64,000 nucleotides of DNA from Streptomyces longwoodensis (GCF_001514125.1 NZ_KQ948558.1:266708-330707); one strand, 5' to 3'. Positions 33,565-42,171 are shown, counted from the first letter of the stretch. Notes: generated by a model not told the origin, from the letters alone. Program-made: numbers and translations.

Positions 33565-35283
33565 ATGGCCACACACACTGAACCGGCCGCCCCGGTACCC
33601 GCGGCCGCGCGCCCCTCGGGCGGCCCGGGCCGCATCGTCATCAGCTGGCTGACCACCACCGACCACAAGAAGATCGGGCACCTGTACCTGATCACCTCGT
33701 TCTGCTTCTTCCTGGTGGGCGGGGTGCTCGCCATGGCGATCAGGGCCGAACTCGCCCGGCCTGGACTGCAGTTGCTGTCGCAGGAGCAGTACAACCAGGC
33801 GTTCACCATGCACGGCACGATCATGCTGCTGCTGTTCGCGACGCCCACGTTCGCGGGGTTCGCCAACGCGGTCATGCCGCTGCAGATCGGCTCCCCCGAC
33901 GTCGCCTTCCCGCGACTGAACATGTTCTCGTACTGGCTGTTCCTGTTCGGCGGCCTGCTCGTGCTGACGAGCTTCCTCACCCCGCAGGGCGCGGCCGACT
34001 TCGGCTGGACCGCGTACACCCCGCTCAGCGGCGGGGAGCGCACGGCGTACGTCGGCGGCGACCTGTGGATCATGGGGCTGGCGCTGGCGGGCTTCGGCAC
34101 CATCCTCGGTGCGGTCAACTTCATCACCACGATCATCTGCATGCGCGCGCCCGGCATGACAATGTTCCGCATGCCGATCTTCACCTGGAACGTGCTGCTC
34201 ACCTCGGTGCTGGTGCTGCTCGCCTTCCCGGTGCTGGCCGCGGCCCTGTTCGCGCTGGAGGCGGACCGCAAGTTCGGCGCGCACGTCTTCGACCCGGAGA
34301 ACGGCGGTGCGCTCCTGTGGCAGCACCTGTTCTGGTTCTTCGGGCACCCCGAGGTGTACATCCTGGCCCTGCCGTTCTTCGGGGTGATCACCGAGATCAT
34401 CCCGGTGTTCTCCCGCAAGCCGATCTTCGGCTACATGGGGCTGGTCGGCGCGACCATCACGATCACCGGTCTGTCCGTCATGGTGTGGGCCCACCACATG
34501 TTCGCCACGCAGGCCGTGCTGCTGCCCTTCTTCTCCCTGCTCAGCTTCCTGATCGCGGTGCCGACGGGGGTGAAGTTCTTCAACTGGATCGGCACCCTGT
34601 GGAAGGGCTCCGTGTCCTTCGAACCGCCCATGCTGTGGGCGGCCGGCTTCCTGGTGACCTTCCTGTTCGGCGGGCTCACCGGTGTGCTGCTGGCGTCCCC
34701 GCCGATGGACTTCCACGTCACCGACAGCTACTTCGTCGTCGCCCACTTCCACTACGTGCTGTTCGGCACGATCGTCTTCGCCATGTTCGGCGGCTTCAGC
34801 TTCTGGTGGCCCAAGATGACGGGCACCATGCTGGACCCGCGCGTGGAGAAGATCCACTTCTGGACGCTGTTCGTGGGCTTCCACACGACGTTCCTCGTGC
34901 AGCACTGGCTGGGCGCCGAGGGGATGCCGCGCCGGTACGCCGACTACCTGGCCGCGGACGGCTTCACCGCGCTCAACACGGTCTCCTCCATCGGCGCGTT
35001 CCTGCTGGGGCTGTCCACGCTGCCGTTCCTGTACAACGTCTGGAAGACGGCCCGGCACGGCGAGCGGATCGAGGTCGACGACCCCTGGGGGTACGGCCGT
35101 TCGCTGGAGTGGGCGACCTCCTGCCCGCCGCCCCGGCACAACTTCACCGCGCTGCCGCGCATCCGCTCCGAGTCGCCGGCCTTCGACCTGCACCACCCGG
35201 AGATCGCGGACGCCGAGTACGGGGAGCACGGCGGCCGCCGGGACGCGGTGGACGCCGAGGGGCACCGGGGCCGGCCGCGGTGA
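33565..35283 (+). CDS. ctaD: Cytochrome c oxidase subunit I (heme-copper oxidase), isolated copy
   Basis: 572 residues, ATG with GAGGA 6 bases upstream. Twelve helices. All metal ligands are visible: TMHGT (heme a), WFFGHPEVY (CuB and cross-linked Tyr), VWAHHMF (two CuB His) and AHFHYVLFG (heme a3 and a). The start ISWLTTTDHKKIGHLY is diagnostic of aa3-type subunit I. The C-terminal ~50 residues are polar. Subunits II, III and IV are not adjacent, so it is a second ctaD that must borrow partners encoded elsewhere. Such extra copies occur in several Streptomyces. Convergent with the Rieske gene after 15 bases. Confidence 0.93.
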   Translation: MATHTEPAAPVPAAARPSGGPGRIVISWLTTTDHKKIGHLYLITSFCFFLVGGVLAMAIRAELARPGLQLLSQEQYNQAFTMHGTIMLLLFATPTFAGFANAVMPLQIGSPDVAFPRLNMFSYWLFLFGGLLVLTSFLTPQGAADFGWTAYTPLSGGERTAYVGGDLWIMGLALAGFGTILGAVNFITTIICMRAPGMTMFRMPIFTWNVLLTSVLVLLAFPVLAAALFALEADRKFGAHVFDPENGGALLWQHLFWFFGHPEVYILALPFFGVITEIIPVFSRKPIFGYMGLVGATITITGLSVMVWAHHMFATQAVLLPFFSLLSFLIAVPTGVKFFNWIGTLWKGSVSFEPPMLWAAGFLVTFLFGGLTGVLLASPPMDFHVTDSYFVVAHFHYVLFGTIVFAMFGGFSFWWPKMTGTMLDPRVEKIHFWTLFVGFHTTFLVQHWLGAEGMPRRYADYLAADGFTALNTVSSIGAFLLGLSTLPFLYNVWKTARHGERIEVDDPWGYGRSLEWATSCPPPRHNFTALPRIRSESPAFDLHHPEIADAEYGEHGGRRDAVDAEGHRGRPR

Positions 35284-35298
35284 GTCCCTGAGGCGGAG

Positions 35299-36264
35299 TC
35301 AGGAGCTGCCGTGCGCCCGGTGCGCGCCGGTGCTGCGGCCCTTGAAGTGGGGCTTCCAGCCGTTGGCCGACCGCGGGTCGTCACGGCGCAGGCGGATCTC
35401 GACGTGGCCGTCGACCTCCCGGGCGTCGAAGGCGGGCTGCGGGGCCGTCGCCGGGCCGCGGACGTTCCAGCCGTCGGAGAGGCGGAAGACGCTGCCGTGC
35501 CAGGGGCAGGTGACGCAGCCGTCGGCGACGGTCCCCTCGGCCAGCGGACCGGCCAGGTGGCTGCACCGCTCGGCCAGCGCGTGGATGGTTCCGCCCGCCT
35601 CCCGCACCAGCAGGACGGGCACGTCGTCGACGACGCGGCGTACGGGACGGCCGACGGGGAGGTCGGCGACGTCTCCCACCCGGTGCCAGCCCTCGCGCAC
35701 GACGTGCGGGACCTCCTCGGCGTGGTTGGCGCCGGACGCCTGCCGGTAGGCGAGGTGGCCGCCCAGCAGGCCGCCGAGCGACACCGCGGTCATGCCGAGG
35801 AAGCCGAGGGTGCGGCCGGCGGCGTCCCGTCCCCGCAGCCTGCAGGTGAGCGAGGCGGCGTACAGGCCGACGCCCGCGACGTTCGCCAGCGCGTGCACCA
35901 GTCCGACGCGGGCCTGTTCGGGGCGCAGCTCCGCCCAGTCCACGGCGCCCGCGGCGGCGGCGGGGGCCGCCGCGGCCAGGCCGACGCCGACCAGCAGCGT
36001 CGCCTCGCGCGACCGGCCCGGCCTCATGTCCAGCACCGCCGCCGACAGCCAGCTGCCGATCGGCACCTGCACCATGAGGGGGTGCACGGGGTGGCCGAGC
36101 CACCGGCCGTGGAGCAGGTCCCGGCCGGCGCCGAGCGGCAGCTTGTGGACGCCCGACCGCAGCGTGTCGATCAGGGGGTCGGCGCGCGGCTGCCGCTCCA
36201 GGCGGTCCAACAGCCACAGCATGCGGTTCTGCTTCATCCGGCGGCGACGTACCGATGCGCTCAT
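35299..36264 (-). CDS. DUF2231 membrane protein fused to a Rieske 2Fe-2S domain
   Basis: 321 residues from ATG 36264. A DUF2231 domain with about four helices covers about 30-180 (GHPVHPLMVQVPIGSWLSA near 55 is its signature). A Rieske domain follows at about 205-300 with CSHLAGPL and CPWHGSVFRL giving the two Cys and two His cluster ligands. The product should be a membrane-tethered electron carrier. Its position between an oxidase subunit I gene and a P450 gene suggests a redox link, but a CYP152 enzyme would not need a ferredoxin. Start ribosome site is weak (AGGGG close to ATG). Confidence 0.85.
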   Translation of the reverse strand: MSASVRRRRMKQNRMLWLLDRLERQPRADPLIDTLRSGVHKLPLGAGRDLLHGRWLGHPVHPLMVQVPIGSWLSAAVLDMRPGRSREATLLVGVGLAAAAPAAAAGAVDWAELRPEQARVGLVHALANVAGVGLYAASLTCRLRGRDAAGRTLGFLGMTAVSLGGLLGGHLAYRQASGANHAEEVPHVVREGWHRVGDVADLPVGRPVRRVVDDVPVLLVREAGGTIHALAERCSHLAGPLAEGTVADGCVTCPWHGSVFRLSDGWNVRGPATAPQPAFDAREVDGHVEIRLRRDDPRSANGWKPHFKGRSTGAHRAHGSS

Positions 36265-36376
36265 GCGCCCCTGTGTTCCCCGCCCGACCTGTACAAAACG
36301 GGCGGCGCGGAGCGTGCGCCCGGCGGTGCCGGGGCGCCCGGTGTGTCCGCGGGGGCGAGGGGGGCACTCGGCGGCC

Positions 36377-37633
36377 ATGCAGACTCCCCGCCGCCCCTGG
36401 GCGGATCACACGCTGCCCCTGCTCGCCGAGGGCTACGCCTGGTTGCCCAACCGCATGCGGGAGAGCCCGGACCACGTGGTCCGCACCCGCCTCATGGGCC
36501 GTCCCGCCCTGGCCGTGCGCGGCCCCGAGGCGGTGCGCTTCTTCTACGACGAACGGCACGTGCACCGGCACGGCGCCCTCCCGGAACCGGTGCGGGGCAC
36601 GCTCTTCGGCAAGGGCGCGGTCCACACGCTCGACGGCGACGCCCACCGGGCCCGCAAGTCGCTGTTCCTGCCGCTGCTGCACGTGGAGCGGATCGCCGGG
36701 CTGGTCGAGGAGGTCGCCGCGGCGTGGGACGAGGCGGTGACCTCCTGGACCGGGCGTCCCGGCGTCGTCCTCTTCGACGAGGCGGCCGTGGTGCTCACCC
36801 GCGGCGTGTGCCGCTGGGCCGGGGTGCCCCTGCGCGACGACGAGGCGGAGCCGCTGGCCCGCGACCTGGTCGCGCTGGTCGACGGCTTCGCCACCGCGGG
36901 CCCCCGCCACTGGCGGGCCCGGCGCGCCCGCGGCCGGCAGGAGGCGCGACTCGCGGAGCTGGTGGAGGACGTCCGCTCCGGCGCCATGACCGCCCCGGCC
37001 GACTCGGTGCTCGACCGGGTGGCGCGGCACCGGGAGGCCTCGGGCGAGCTCCTCGAGCCGGGTACGGCGGCCGTGGAACTGCTCAACGTCATCCGTCCCA
37101 CCGTCGCCGTGAGCTGGTTCGTCGCCTTCGCGGCGCACGCGCTGCACCGGTGGCCGCTGCACCGGGAGCGGCTGCGGGCCGGCGACGCCGCCTACGCCGC
37201 CGCGTTCGTGCACGAGGTGCGGCGGTTCTACCCGTTCGCCCCGTTCCTCGGCGGCCTGGCCGTGACCGACCTGACCTGGAACGGCGCGGAGCTGCCGCGG
37301 GGCGGGCTGGTGCTGCTGGACGTCTACGGGCAGAACCACGACGAGAAGCTGTGGGGCGACCCGTACACCTTCCGCCCCCAGCGGTTCCTGGAGCGGCCGG
37401 TCGGGGCCGACGAGCTGATCCCGCAGGGCGGCGGCGACCCGCGCACCGGGCACCGCTGCCCCGGCGAGGGACTCACCATCGGGCTGCTGGAGGCCCTGGC
37501 GATCCGGCTGGCCCGCCTGGAGTACACGGTGCCCGCCCAGGACCTCACCATCTCCCTGCGCCGCATCCCGGCACGGCCCCGCAGCGGCTTCGCCGTCACC
37601 GGCGTCCGGGCCCCGGCGCCCGTGGGCGACTGA
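36377..37633 (+). CDS. CYP152-type cytochrome P450 (fatty-acid peroxygenase family)
   Basis: 418 residues, the usual length of CYP152 enzymes. IRPTVAVSWF near 239-248 includes the Arg240-Pro241 pair that binds the fatty-acid carboxylate in place of the usual acid-Thr. EVRRFYPFAPFLGG near 280 is the ExxR region. GGGDPRTGHRCPGEGLTI holds the heme-ligand Cys361. These enzymes use hydrogen peroxide to hydroxylate or decarboxylate fatty acids, so no reductase partner is required. Two catalases in the same window also handle peroxide, though not nearby. Monocistronic; ribosome site weak. Confidence 0.9.
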   Translation: MQTPRRPWADHTLPLLAEGYAWLPNRMRESPDHVVRTRLMGRPALAVRGPEAVRFFYDERHVHRHGALPEPVRGTLFGKGAVHTLDGDAHRARKSLFLPLLHVERIAGLVEEVAAAWDEAVTSWTGRPGVVLFDEAAVVLTRGVCRWAGVPLRDDEAEPLARDLVALVDGFATAGPRHWRARRARGRQEARLAELVEDVRSGAMTAPADSVLDRVARHREASGELLEPGTAAVELLNVIRPTVAVSWFVAFAAHALHRWPLHRERLRAGDAAYAAAFVHEVRRFYPFAPFLGGLAVTDLTWNGAELPRGGLVLLDVYGQNHDEKLWGDPYTFRPQRFLERPVGADELIPQGGGDPRTGHRCPGEGLTIGLLEALAIRLARLEYTVPAQDLTISLRRIPARPRSGFAVTGVRAPAPVGD

Positions 37634-37646
37634 GGCGGCCGGTCGC

Positions 37647-37671
37647 GCGTCCCGCGTCCGCCGCTGGGTAC
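37647..37671 (+). promoter_or_regulatory. Sigma-B-type promoter for the STAS gene
   Basis: GCGT, 15 bases, GGGTAC, ending 145 bases before the STAS gene at 37817. Confidence 0.45.
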
Positions 37672-37816
37672 GCGGAGGACGTCCGGCGCACCGCGCAGGG
37701 GCGACGGCGGACACGGGACGTCGGCGCGCGGCTCATCGAGTGGCGCGCCGGCCACCGGCAGGAGCTCGTCCCACGAGCACCCTGAGCCCCCTGAGCCCCC
37801 GTGGGGAGGCGCCGTC

Positions 37817-38188
37817 ATGACCGGCAACCGTCCCGACCCGGAAGGTCACACGGAGCTGGACGTGCGCACGGGCCGGCCCACCCCCGACAGCCGTCTCATC
37901 ACCGTGTCCGGAGAACTGGACCGGGGTACGAGGGACCGCTTCGACCGGGTCGCCCGCGCGGTGCTCGCCGAGCGGCCCGCCACCGTGCTGGTGGAGCTGT
38001 CCGGCACCGGGTTCATCGACTCGTCGGGGCTGACGAGCCTGATCAACGCCTACCGCACGGCCCTGCAGACGGGTGTGCGGCTGGCGCTGGTCGCCCCGTC
38101 CGAGCCGGTCGCCCGCATCCTGGCGCTGACCGGGATCGACCAGGTCATCGACAGCTACCCGACCTCAGGGGCGGCCCTGCACGCCTGA
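37817..38188 (+). CDS. STAS-domain anti-anti-sigma factor
   Basis: 123 residues, ATG with GGGGAGG 7 bases upstream. Single STAS domain: ITVSGELDRGTRDRF near 28, TVLVELSGTGFIDSSGLTSL near 56 with the phosphorylatable Ser in DSSG, and LALVAPSEPVARILALTG near 90. It is expected to sequester an RsbW-type ATPase when unphosphorylated, freeing a stress sigma factor. The promoter-like GCGT-N15-GGGTAC upstream suggests positive feedback. The SpoIIE phosphatases encoded at 27-32 kb are candidate activators. Confidence 0.9.
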   Translation: MTGNRPDPEGHTELDVRTGRPTPDSRLITVSGELDRGTRDRFDRVARAVLAERPATVLVELSGTGFIDSSGLTSLINAYRTALQTGVRLALVAPSEPVARILALTGIDQVIDSYPTSGAALHA

Positions 38189-38441
38189 CCGGCGGGGAGC
38201 CGCCGTCCCGGAACGAGGGCACCGGCCCGTCGCGGGCGGCGGTGAAGGCGGCGGTGAAGGCGGCGCCGGGCGGGCCCGTCGCATGCAGCGTCTTGGCCAG
38301 CACCGCATGGGTCGTCCCGGCGACGAGCAGGGTGCTCGCGCGCAGAGCGGTGCTCCGGGGCCAGGACCTCCTGCGGCTCCCGCCAGCTGGGGAGTTGACG
38401 GTCCACACCGGCACGCACCCGGTGCCGACCACACCGGGAAC

Positions 38442-38466
38442 GTATGACGCATTCCGGGCCGGGTAC
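38442..38466 (+). promoter_or_regulatory. Sigma-B-type promoter for the STAS-like gene
   Basis: GTAT, 15 bases, GGGTAC, ending 44 bases before the start codon at 38510. The best positioned of the set. It lies in the otherwise gene-free stretch 38189-38509. Confidence 0.55.
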
Positions 38467-38509
38467 CCGTCGCCCAGGCGGGTGACCGCACACTTGATCG
38501 GAGGCCGTG

Positions 38510-38860
38510 ATGCTGTCCCACACACTCGACCGGGACGTCCTCGTCCTCACGCTGCACGACGACGCGGACACCGGCGGTCGGGGCACGCTCTACCCACGCA
38601 TCAGCGGCCTGGTCGAGGCGTGCAGGCCCTCCGCCGTCGTCATCGTCCTCGACGCGCGGACCGCGCTGCACGCGACCATCGGGGTGATCCTGCGCGTGCA
38701 GCGCCTGTGCCGTCGGCTCGGCATCCTGCTCTCCGTGGCCGCGGCCAGCGCGCCCGTCCGGCGTCTGCTGGAGGCCAACGCCGAGGCGCACGACGTCCGC
38801 CTGGTGATCCACGCGCGCGCCGACACCGCCGTGACGACCGCGTACACGTCGGTCGCGTGA
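38510..38860 (+). CDS. STAS-like protein lacking the phosphoacceptor serine
   Basis: 116 residues from ATG 38510 (GGAGG 5 bases upstream; GTG 38507 would be too close). The fold follows STAS order: VLVLTLHDDADTGG, AVVIVLDARTALHATIGVIL, RLGILLSVAAASAPVRRLLEAN. The loop that is DSSG or DSTG in signalling STAS proteins reads H-A-T-I here, so Asp and Ser are replaced. It may be a constitutive binder, a decoy, or a divergent sensor. It follows the genuine STAS gene on the same strand with its own promoter candidate. Confidence 0.6.
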   Translation: MLSHTLDRDVLVLTLHDDADTGGRGTLYPRISGLVEACRPSAVVIVLDARTALHATIGVILRVQRLCRRLGILLSVAAASAPVRRLLEANAEAHDVRLVIHARADTAVTTAYTSVA

Positions 38861-38871
38861 CACCGTGACCG

Positions 38872-38887
38872 GCCGGGCGCGCCCGGC
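38872..38887. terminator. Short convergent hairpin
   Basis: Perfect 16-base palindrome GCCGGGCGCGCCCGGC between the STAS-like gene and the convergent P450 gene. Confidence 0.4.
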
Positions 38888-38898
38888 GCGGCGTGCGG

Positions 38899-40095
38899 CT
38901 ACCGGGCGAACCGTACGGGCAGGCTCTGCGGGCCGCGGATCATCATGCCCTGCCGCCAGGTGAGCGCGGCCGGATCGACGTCGAGCGCGAGGTCCGGACA
39001 GCGCTCCAGCAGGGTCCGGACGACGATGCGGGCCTCCAGACGGGCGAGGGGTGCTCCCAGGCAGTAGTGGATGCCGTGGCCGAAGGCCAGGTGGCCGCGG
39101 GCGTCGCGGGTGATGTCGAAGCGGTCCGGCGCGGCGAAGCGCGTCGTGTCCCGGTTGGCGTCGGCCAGGGCGACCAGCACGAGTTCGCCCCCGCCGGGGA
39201 TCTCGGTGCCGCCGAGGGTGACGGGCTCCGTGGTGAAGCGGTAGGTCGGGGTCTCCAGGGGGCCCTCGTAGCGCAGCATCTCCTCGACGGCCTGCTCGGT
39301 CAGGTCCAGGTCGGCGCGCAGCGCGGCGAGTTGGTCGGGGTGGGTGAGCAGGGCCAGGACGCCGCCGGCGATGAGGTTGACCGTGGTCTCGTGGCCCGCG
39401 ACCAGCAACAGCCACGCCATGCCGACCAGTTCGTCCTGCGACAGGCCGTCCGGGTCGTTGCGCGAGCCCTCGATCAGGGCGCTCATCAGGTCGTCGCCCG
39501 GGTGCCGGCCCTTCTCCTCCACCAGCTCCCGCATGTACTGGGCCATCGCGTCGGCGGCGGCCTTGCGCACCGCGCGGTCGGTGGCGCTGAGCGCGTCGTT
39601 CGACCAGGCGCGGAACGGCGCCCGGTCCAGGTCGGGCACCCCGAGGAGGTCGCAGATCACCGTGATGGGCAGCGGGAACGCCAGCGCCTCCACGAGGTCG
39701 GCCCGCCCGTCGGGCGCGGCGAGCATCCGGTCCAGGAGCAGGTCGGTGGTCTTCTGGATGCGCGGGGCGAGGTCGTCGACGCGGCGCGGGGTGAACTCGC
39801 GGGCGACGACCTTGCGCAGGCGCGTGTGGTCCGGCGGGTCGACCCGGAGCATGTGCCGGCCCGCCGAGACCGTCCCCAGACCGAGGTGCGGGGACGCCTT
39901 GTCCCAGTCCTTGGAGAGCCGGGGGTCGGTGAGCGCCGCGCGGCCGGCCTCGTGGCCGACGACGAGCCAGGCCTCGGTGCCGCCCTCGGGCATCCGGATC
40001 CGGTGCACGGGGCCCTGGGCCCGTAAGCGGGCGTAGACGGGGAACGGGTCGCGGGTGAAGGACTCACCGAGCGCGGCGAGATCGACGATGCTCAT
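38899..40095 (-). CDS. Cytochrome P450 (bacterial class, CYP105/107-like) with a TTA codon
   Basis: 398 residues from ATG 40095 (AGAGGTG about 10 bases upstream). I-helix oxygen-binding motif AGHETT (233-238), ExxR at 272-275, heme loop FGHGIHYCLGAPLARLE with Cys345. A normal ferredoxin-dependent bacterial P450 of the secondary-metabolism type. Codon 24 (bases 40024-40026) is TTA, the only TTA I found in a credible gene here. In Streptomyces this places translation under the developmental tRNA bldA. No ferredoxin or biosynthetic genes are adjacent; substrate unknown. A 14-bp inverted repeat lies 79-110 bases upstream. Confidence 0.92.
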   Translation of the reverse strand: MSIVDLAALGESFTRDPFPVYARLRAQGPVHRIRMPEGGTEAWLVVGHEAGRAALTDPRLSKDWDKASPHLGLGTVSAGRHMLRVDPPDHTRLRKVVAREFTPRRVDDLAPRIQKTTDLLLDRMLAAPDGRADLVEALAFPLPITVICDLLGVPDLDRAPFRAWSNDALSATDRAVRKAAADAMAQYMRELVEEKGRHPGDDLMSALIEGSRNDPDGLSQDELVGMAWLLLVAGHETTVNLIAGGVLALLTHPDQLAALRADLDLTEQAVEEMLRYEGPLETPTYRFTTEPVTLGGTEIPGGGELVLVALADANRDTTRFAAPDRFDITRDARGHLAFGHGIHYCLGAPLARLEARIVVRTLLERCPDLALDVDPAALTWRQGMMIRGPQSLPVRFAR

Positions 40096-40173
40096 GCGCG
40101 GAATCACCTCTCGGGCGGGAACCTCCGCCCATGGTGCCTTCGCGGCGGCGCCGGTCCCGCACGAACGGTGCAC

Positions 40174-40205
40174 ATCGGCCGACTCCGGACGCGGAGTTGG
40201 CCGAT
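40174..40205. promoter_or_regulatory. 14-bp inverted repeat, operator candidate
   Basis: ATCGGCCGACTCCG and CGGAGTTGGCCGAT match at 13 of 14 pairs around a 4-base centre, in the 358-base gene-free gap between the P450 gene and the amidase gene. Could be an operator for either or a hairpin. Confidence 0.4.
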
Positions 40206-40453
40206 CGGCGCCGGGCCCGGCCGATCGCCGCACGGCACGGCCGGCCCGTTCGGGCCCGGCCGCGGGGCAGCAGCAGGCGGCGGGCGGGCCCGCGCACCGG
40301 CTCCCGTGCTCCGTCCGGCCGATCCCGCTCCCCCCTTCGAGGCACGCGGCGGGGCCTCCCCCTGCCGACCCGGGCCGATGATCCGACGATCGTCAAGCAG
40401 CAGCCGTACCTGCCGCCCGGCGCCACGGCGTTCCTCGACGGGAGAGTCCATAC

Positions 40454-41614
40454 GTGAACTGGGTACAGATGGCCGCCGCGGCCGTCACCGGGGTGTTCGC
40501 CCTGCAGGGAGCCCCCGGGCCGGCCGTGCCGTCCGACGGTCCCCGCCCCGTCGCCGCGCACAGCCAGACCCGGGCGCTGCCCGTCGCCCCGGGCCAGCGC
40601 GATGCCGCCGTACGGCTGTCGGCGACGCGTCCCTTCAGCCTGCTCGGCGTGACTTGGGACGACCCCCGGGCCCGGCTCACCGGCACGGCCGAGTTCCGTA
40701 CCCGCAGCGCCGTCTCGGGCCAGTGGTCCGGCTGGTCGGCGCTCGACGCGGACGACGGCCCCGGTGACGCCTCGGCCCGCCGGGGCGGTACCTCGGCGGT
40801 GTGGGCCGGGCCGTCCGACGGCGCGGAGGTCCGCATCGGGGTCGACTCCGACACGACGGCCGTGCTGCCCGCCGGGCTGCGGCTGGACCTGATCGACCCG
40901 GGCGGGGGCACCCCGAGCACCCCAGTCACCCCGGTCACTCCGGCCGCCGGCAGCCCGGCGCAGCCCGCCGACGGCGGTACGGGGACGCTGGGCGCCGTGC
41001 GGCCTGCCATCACCTCACGGGCCGGATGGGGCGCGGACGAGTCGATCAGCCCGGCGGCCCCGCAGTACCTCCCCGGCGGCAAGGTCAAAGCGGTCGTGGT
41101 CCACCACACCGCCGGCAGCAACGCCTACGCCTGCGCCGACGCCCCCGCCGTCGTACGGGGCATCTACGCCTACCACGTACAGCAGTTGGGCTGGCGGGAC
41201 ATCGGCTACAACTTCCTGGTCGACAAGTGCGGCACGCTCTACGAGGGCCGCAAGGGCGGTGTCGACCGGCCGGTGCTCGGCGCCCACGCGTACGGCTTCA
41301 ACACCGAGACGTCCGGGATCGCGGTGCTCGGCACGTACACCACTGCCGCGCCGGGCGAGGCGGTGACGTCGGCGGTGGCCCGCCTCGCCGCCTGGAAGCT
41401 CGGCCTGTACGGCGTCAGCCCGACCGGCACCACCACGCTCACCGCGGGCGCCGACGGCACCAACTACTTCGGGAAGGCGTGGACCCTGGGCACCCGCCTC
41501 AGCATGCCGACCATCCACGGCCACCGCGACGGCTACAACACCCAGTGCCCCGGCGACGCCCTGTACGCCGAGCTCACCCGCATCCGGACCCTGGCCGCGC
41601 AGGCGGCGGGCTGA
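40454..41614 (+). CDS. Secreted N-acetylmuramoyl-L-alanine amidase (PGRP/amidase_2)
   Basis: 386 residues from GTG 40454 (GGGAGAG upstream). A weak, uncharged signal-like N-terminus (MAAAAVTGVFALQGAPGPAV) is followed by a ~150-residue domain of unknown fold and a Pro/Thr-rich linker. The PGRP amidase domain covers about 195-380: SRAGWGADES, VVVHHTAGSNAY (zinc His), YNFLVDKCGTLYEGRKGG, HAYGFNTETSGIAVLG and HGHRDGYNTQCPGD (zinc His and Cys). It should cleave the lactyl-alanine bond of peptidoglycan outside the membrane. Similar proteins abound in Streptomyces. Confidence 0.9.
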   Translation: MNWVQMAAAAVTGVFALQGAPGPAVPSDGPRPVAAHSQTRALPVAPGQRDAAVRLSATRPFSLLGVTWDDPRARLTGTAEFRTRSAVSGQWSGWSALDADDGPGDASARRGGTSAVWAGPSDGAEVRIGVDSDTTAVLPAGLRLDLIDPGGGTPSTPVTPVTPAAGSPAQPADGGTGTLGAVRPAITSRAGWGADESISPAAPQYLPGGKVKAVVVHHTAGSNAYACADAPAVVRGIYAYHVQQLGWRDIGYNFLVDKCGTLYEGRKGGVDRPVLGAHAYGFNTETSGIAVLGTYTTAAPGEAVTSAVARLAAWKLGLYGVSPTGTTTLTAGADGTNYFGKAWTLGTRLSMPTIHGHRDGYNTQCPGDALYAELTRIRTLAAQAAG

Positions 41615-41623
41615 CCCACGCTC

Positions 41624-42064
41624 TCAGGTGCTGCTGCCGCAGGACGACGAACTCCCGCACGACGAGGAGCTGCTGCCGCAGGACGACGAACTGCCGCACG
41701 ACGACGGGCTGCTGCCACAGGACGAGGAGCCGGAGCCGCACGAGGCGTGGTGCGAGGAGTCGTGCCCGTGGTGCCCGTGGTGGGATCCATGGGAGGAGCT
41801 GTAGGAGCCCCCGGACGTCTCCGCCACGTACCAGGACGTGCCGAGGACCGTCCCCGTGTCCGGGCCCTCCCCCGGCCCGGACGTACCCCCCACCCGCGGT
41901 GCGTCCGAGGGCCACATGCCGGGACCGCGGCGGGCTCCCCCCGGCCCGCCGCGCAGGCCCGGATACGTCCGGGCCCGCCGCCGGGCCCTGCGCGCCGACC
42001 GCACGGTCCCGACGACGGCCAGGACCACCAGGACCGCTCCCACCACCACGAGCGCAAGAACCAT
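41624..42064 (-). CDS. Membrane protein with Cys/His/Ser-rich tail
   Basis: 146 residues from ATG 42064 (GGGGAGA 6 bases upstream). One N-terminal helix (VLALVVVGAVLVVLAVVG), a basic Arg-rich segment, a Gly/Pro-rich stretch and then TSWYVAETSGGSYSSS. The tail begins with a His cluster (HGSHHGHHGHDSSHH) and ends with about seven Cys spaced by Gly/Ser (CGSSSS units). The tail is encoded by a 39-bp tandem repeat. Similar Cys/Gly/Ser tails occur in TIGR04222-type membrane proteins. Metal binding is plausible; function unknown. It ends 10 bases from the amidase stop. Confidence 0.6.
   Translation of the reverse strand: MVLALVVVGAVLVVLAVVGTVRSARRARRRARTYPGLRGGPGGARRGPGMWPSDAPRVGGTSGPGEGPDTGTVLGTSWYVAETSGGSYSSSHGSHHGHHGHDSSHHASCGSGSSSCGSSPSSCGSSSSCGSSSSSCGSSSSCGSST
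41631..41747 (-). repeat. 39-bp tandem repeat in the Cys-rich tail
   Basis: Copies at 41631-41669 and 41670-41708 are about 95% identical, followed by a degenerate third copy from 41709. Encodes the Cys/Gly/Ser units of the membrane protein. Confidence 0.7.
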
Positions 42065-42171
42065 GACGTCTCCCCCTTCGCGCCGGGCGTCTGCACCGGC
42101 TGCTCCGAGGGTGCCCACCCCGGTGACCGCCCCAAGCCCTTCTTGAGCAAGCCCAGAGGTTCGGGGTGCGT

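Noticed and set aside
35311..37785. 824-codon plus-strand open frame across the Rieske and P450 genes
   Set aside because: A GC-rich shadow of the real frames. Only its last ~40 codons lie in intergenic DNA, with no start of their own, so no gene is claimed there.
38145..38525. Minus-strand frame of 126 codons in the gene-free stretch behind the STAS gene
   Set aside because: G/C-biased third positions made it tempting, but it overlaps the end of the STAS gene and the sigma-B-type promoter, lacks a ribosome site and shows no family.
40460..40466. GGGTAC considered as a sigma-B-type -10 site
   Set aside because: It lies inside the amidase coding start and has no GNNT at 14-16 bases upstream.
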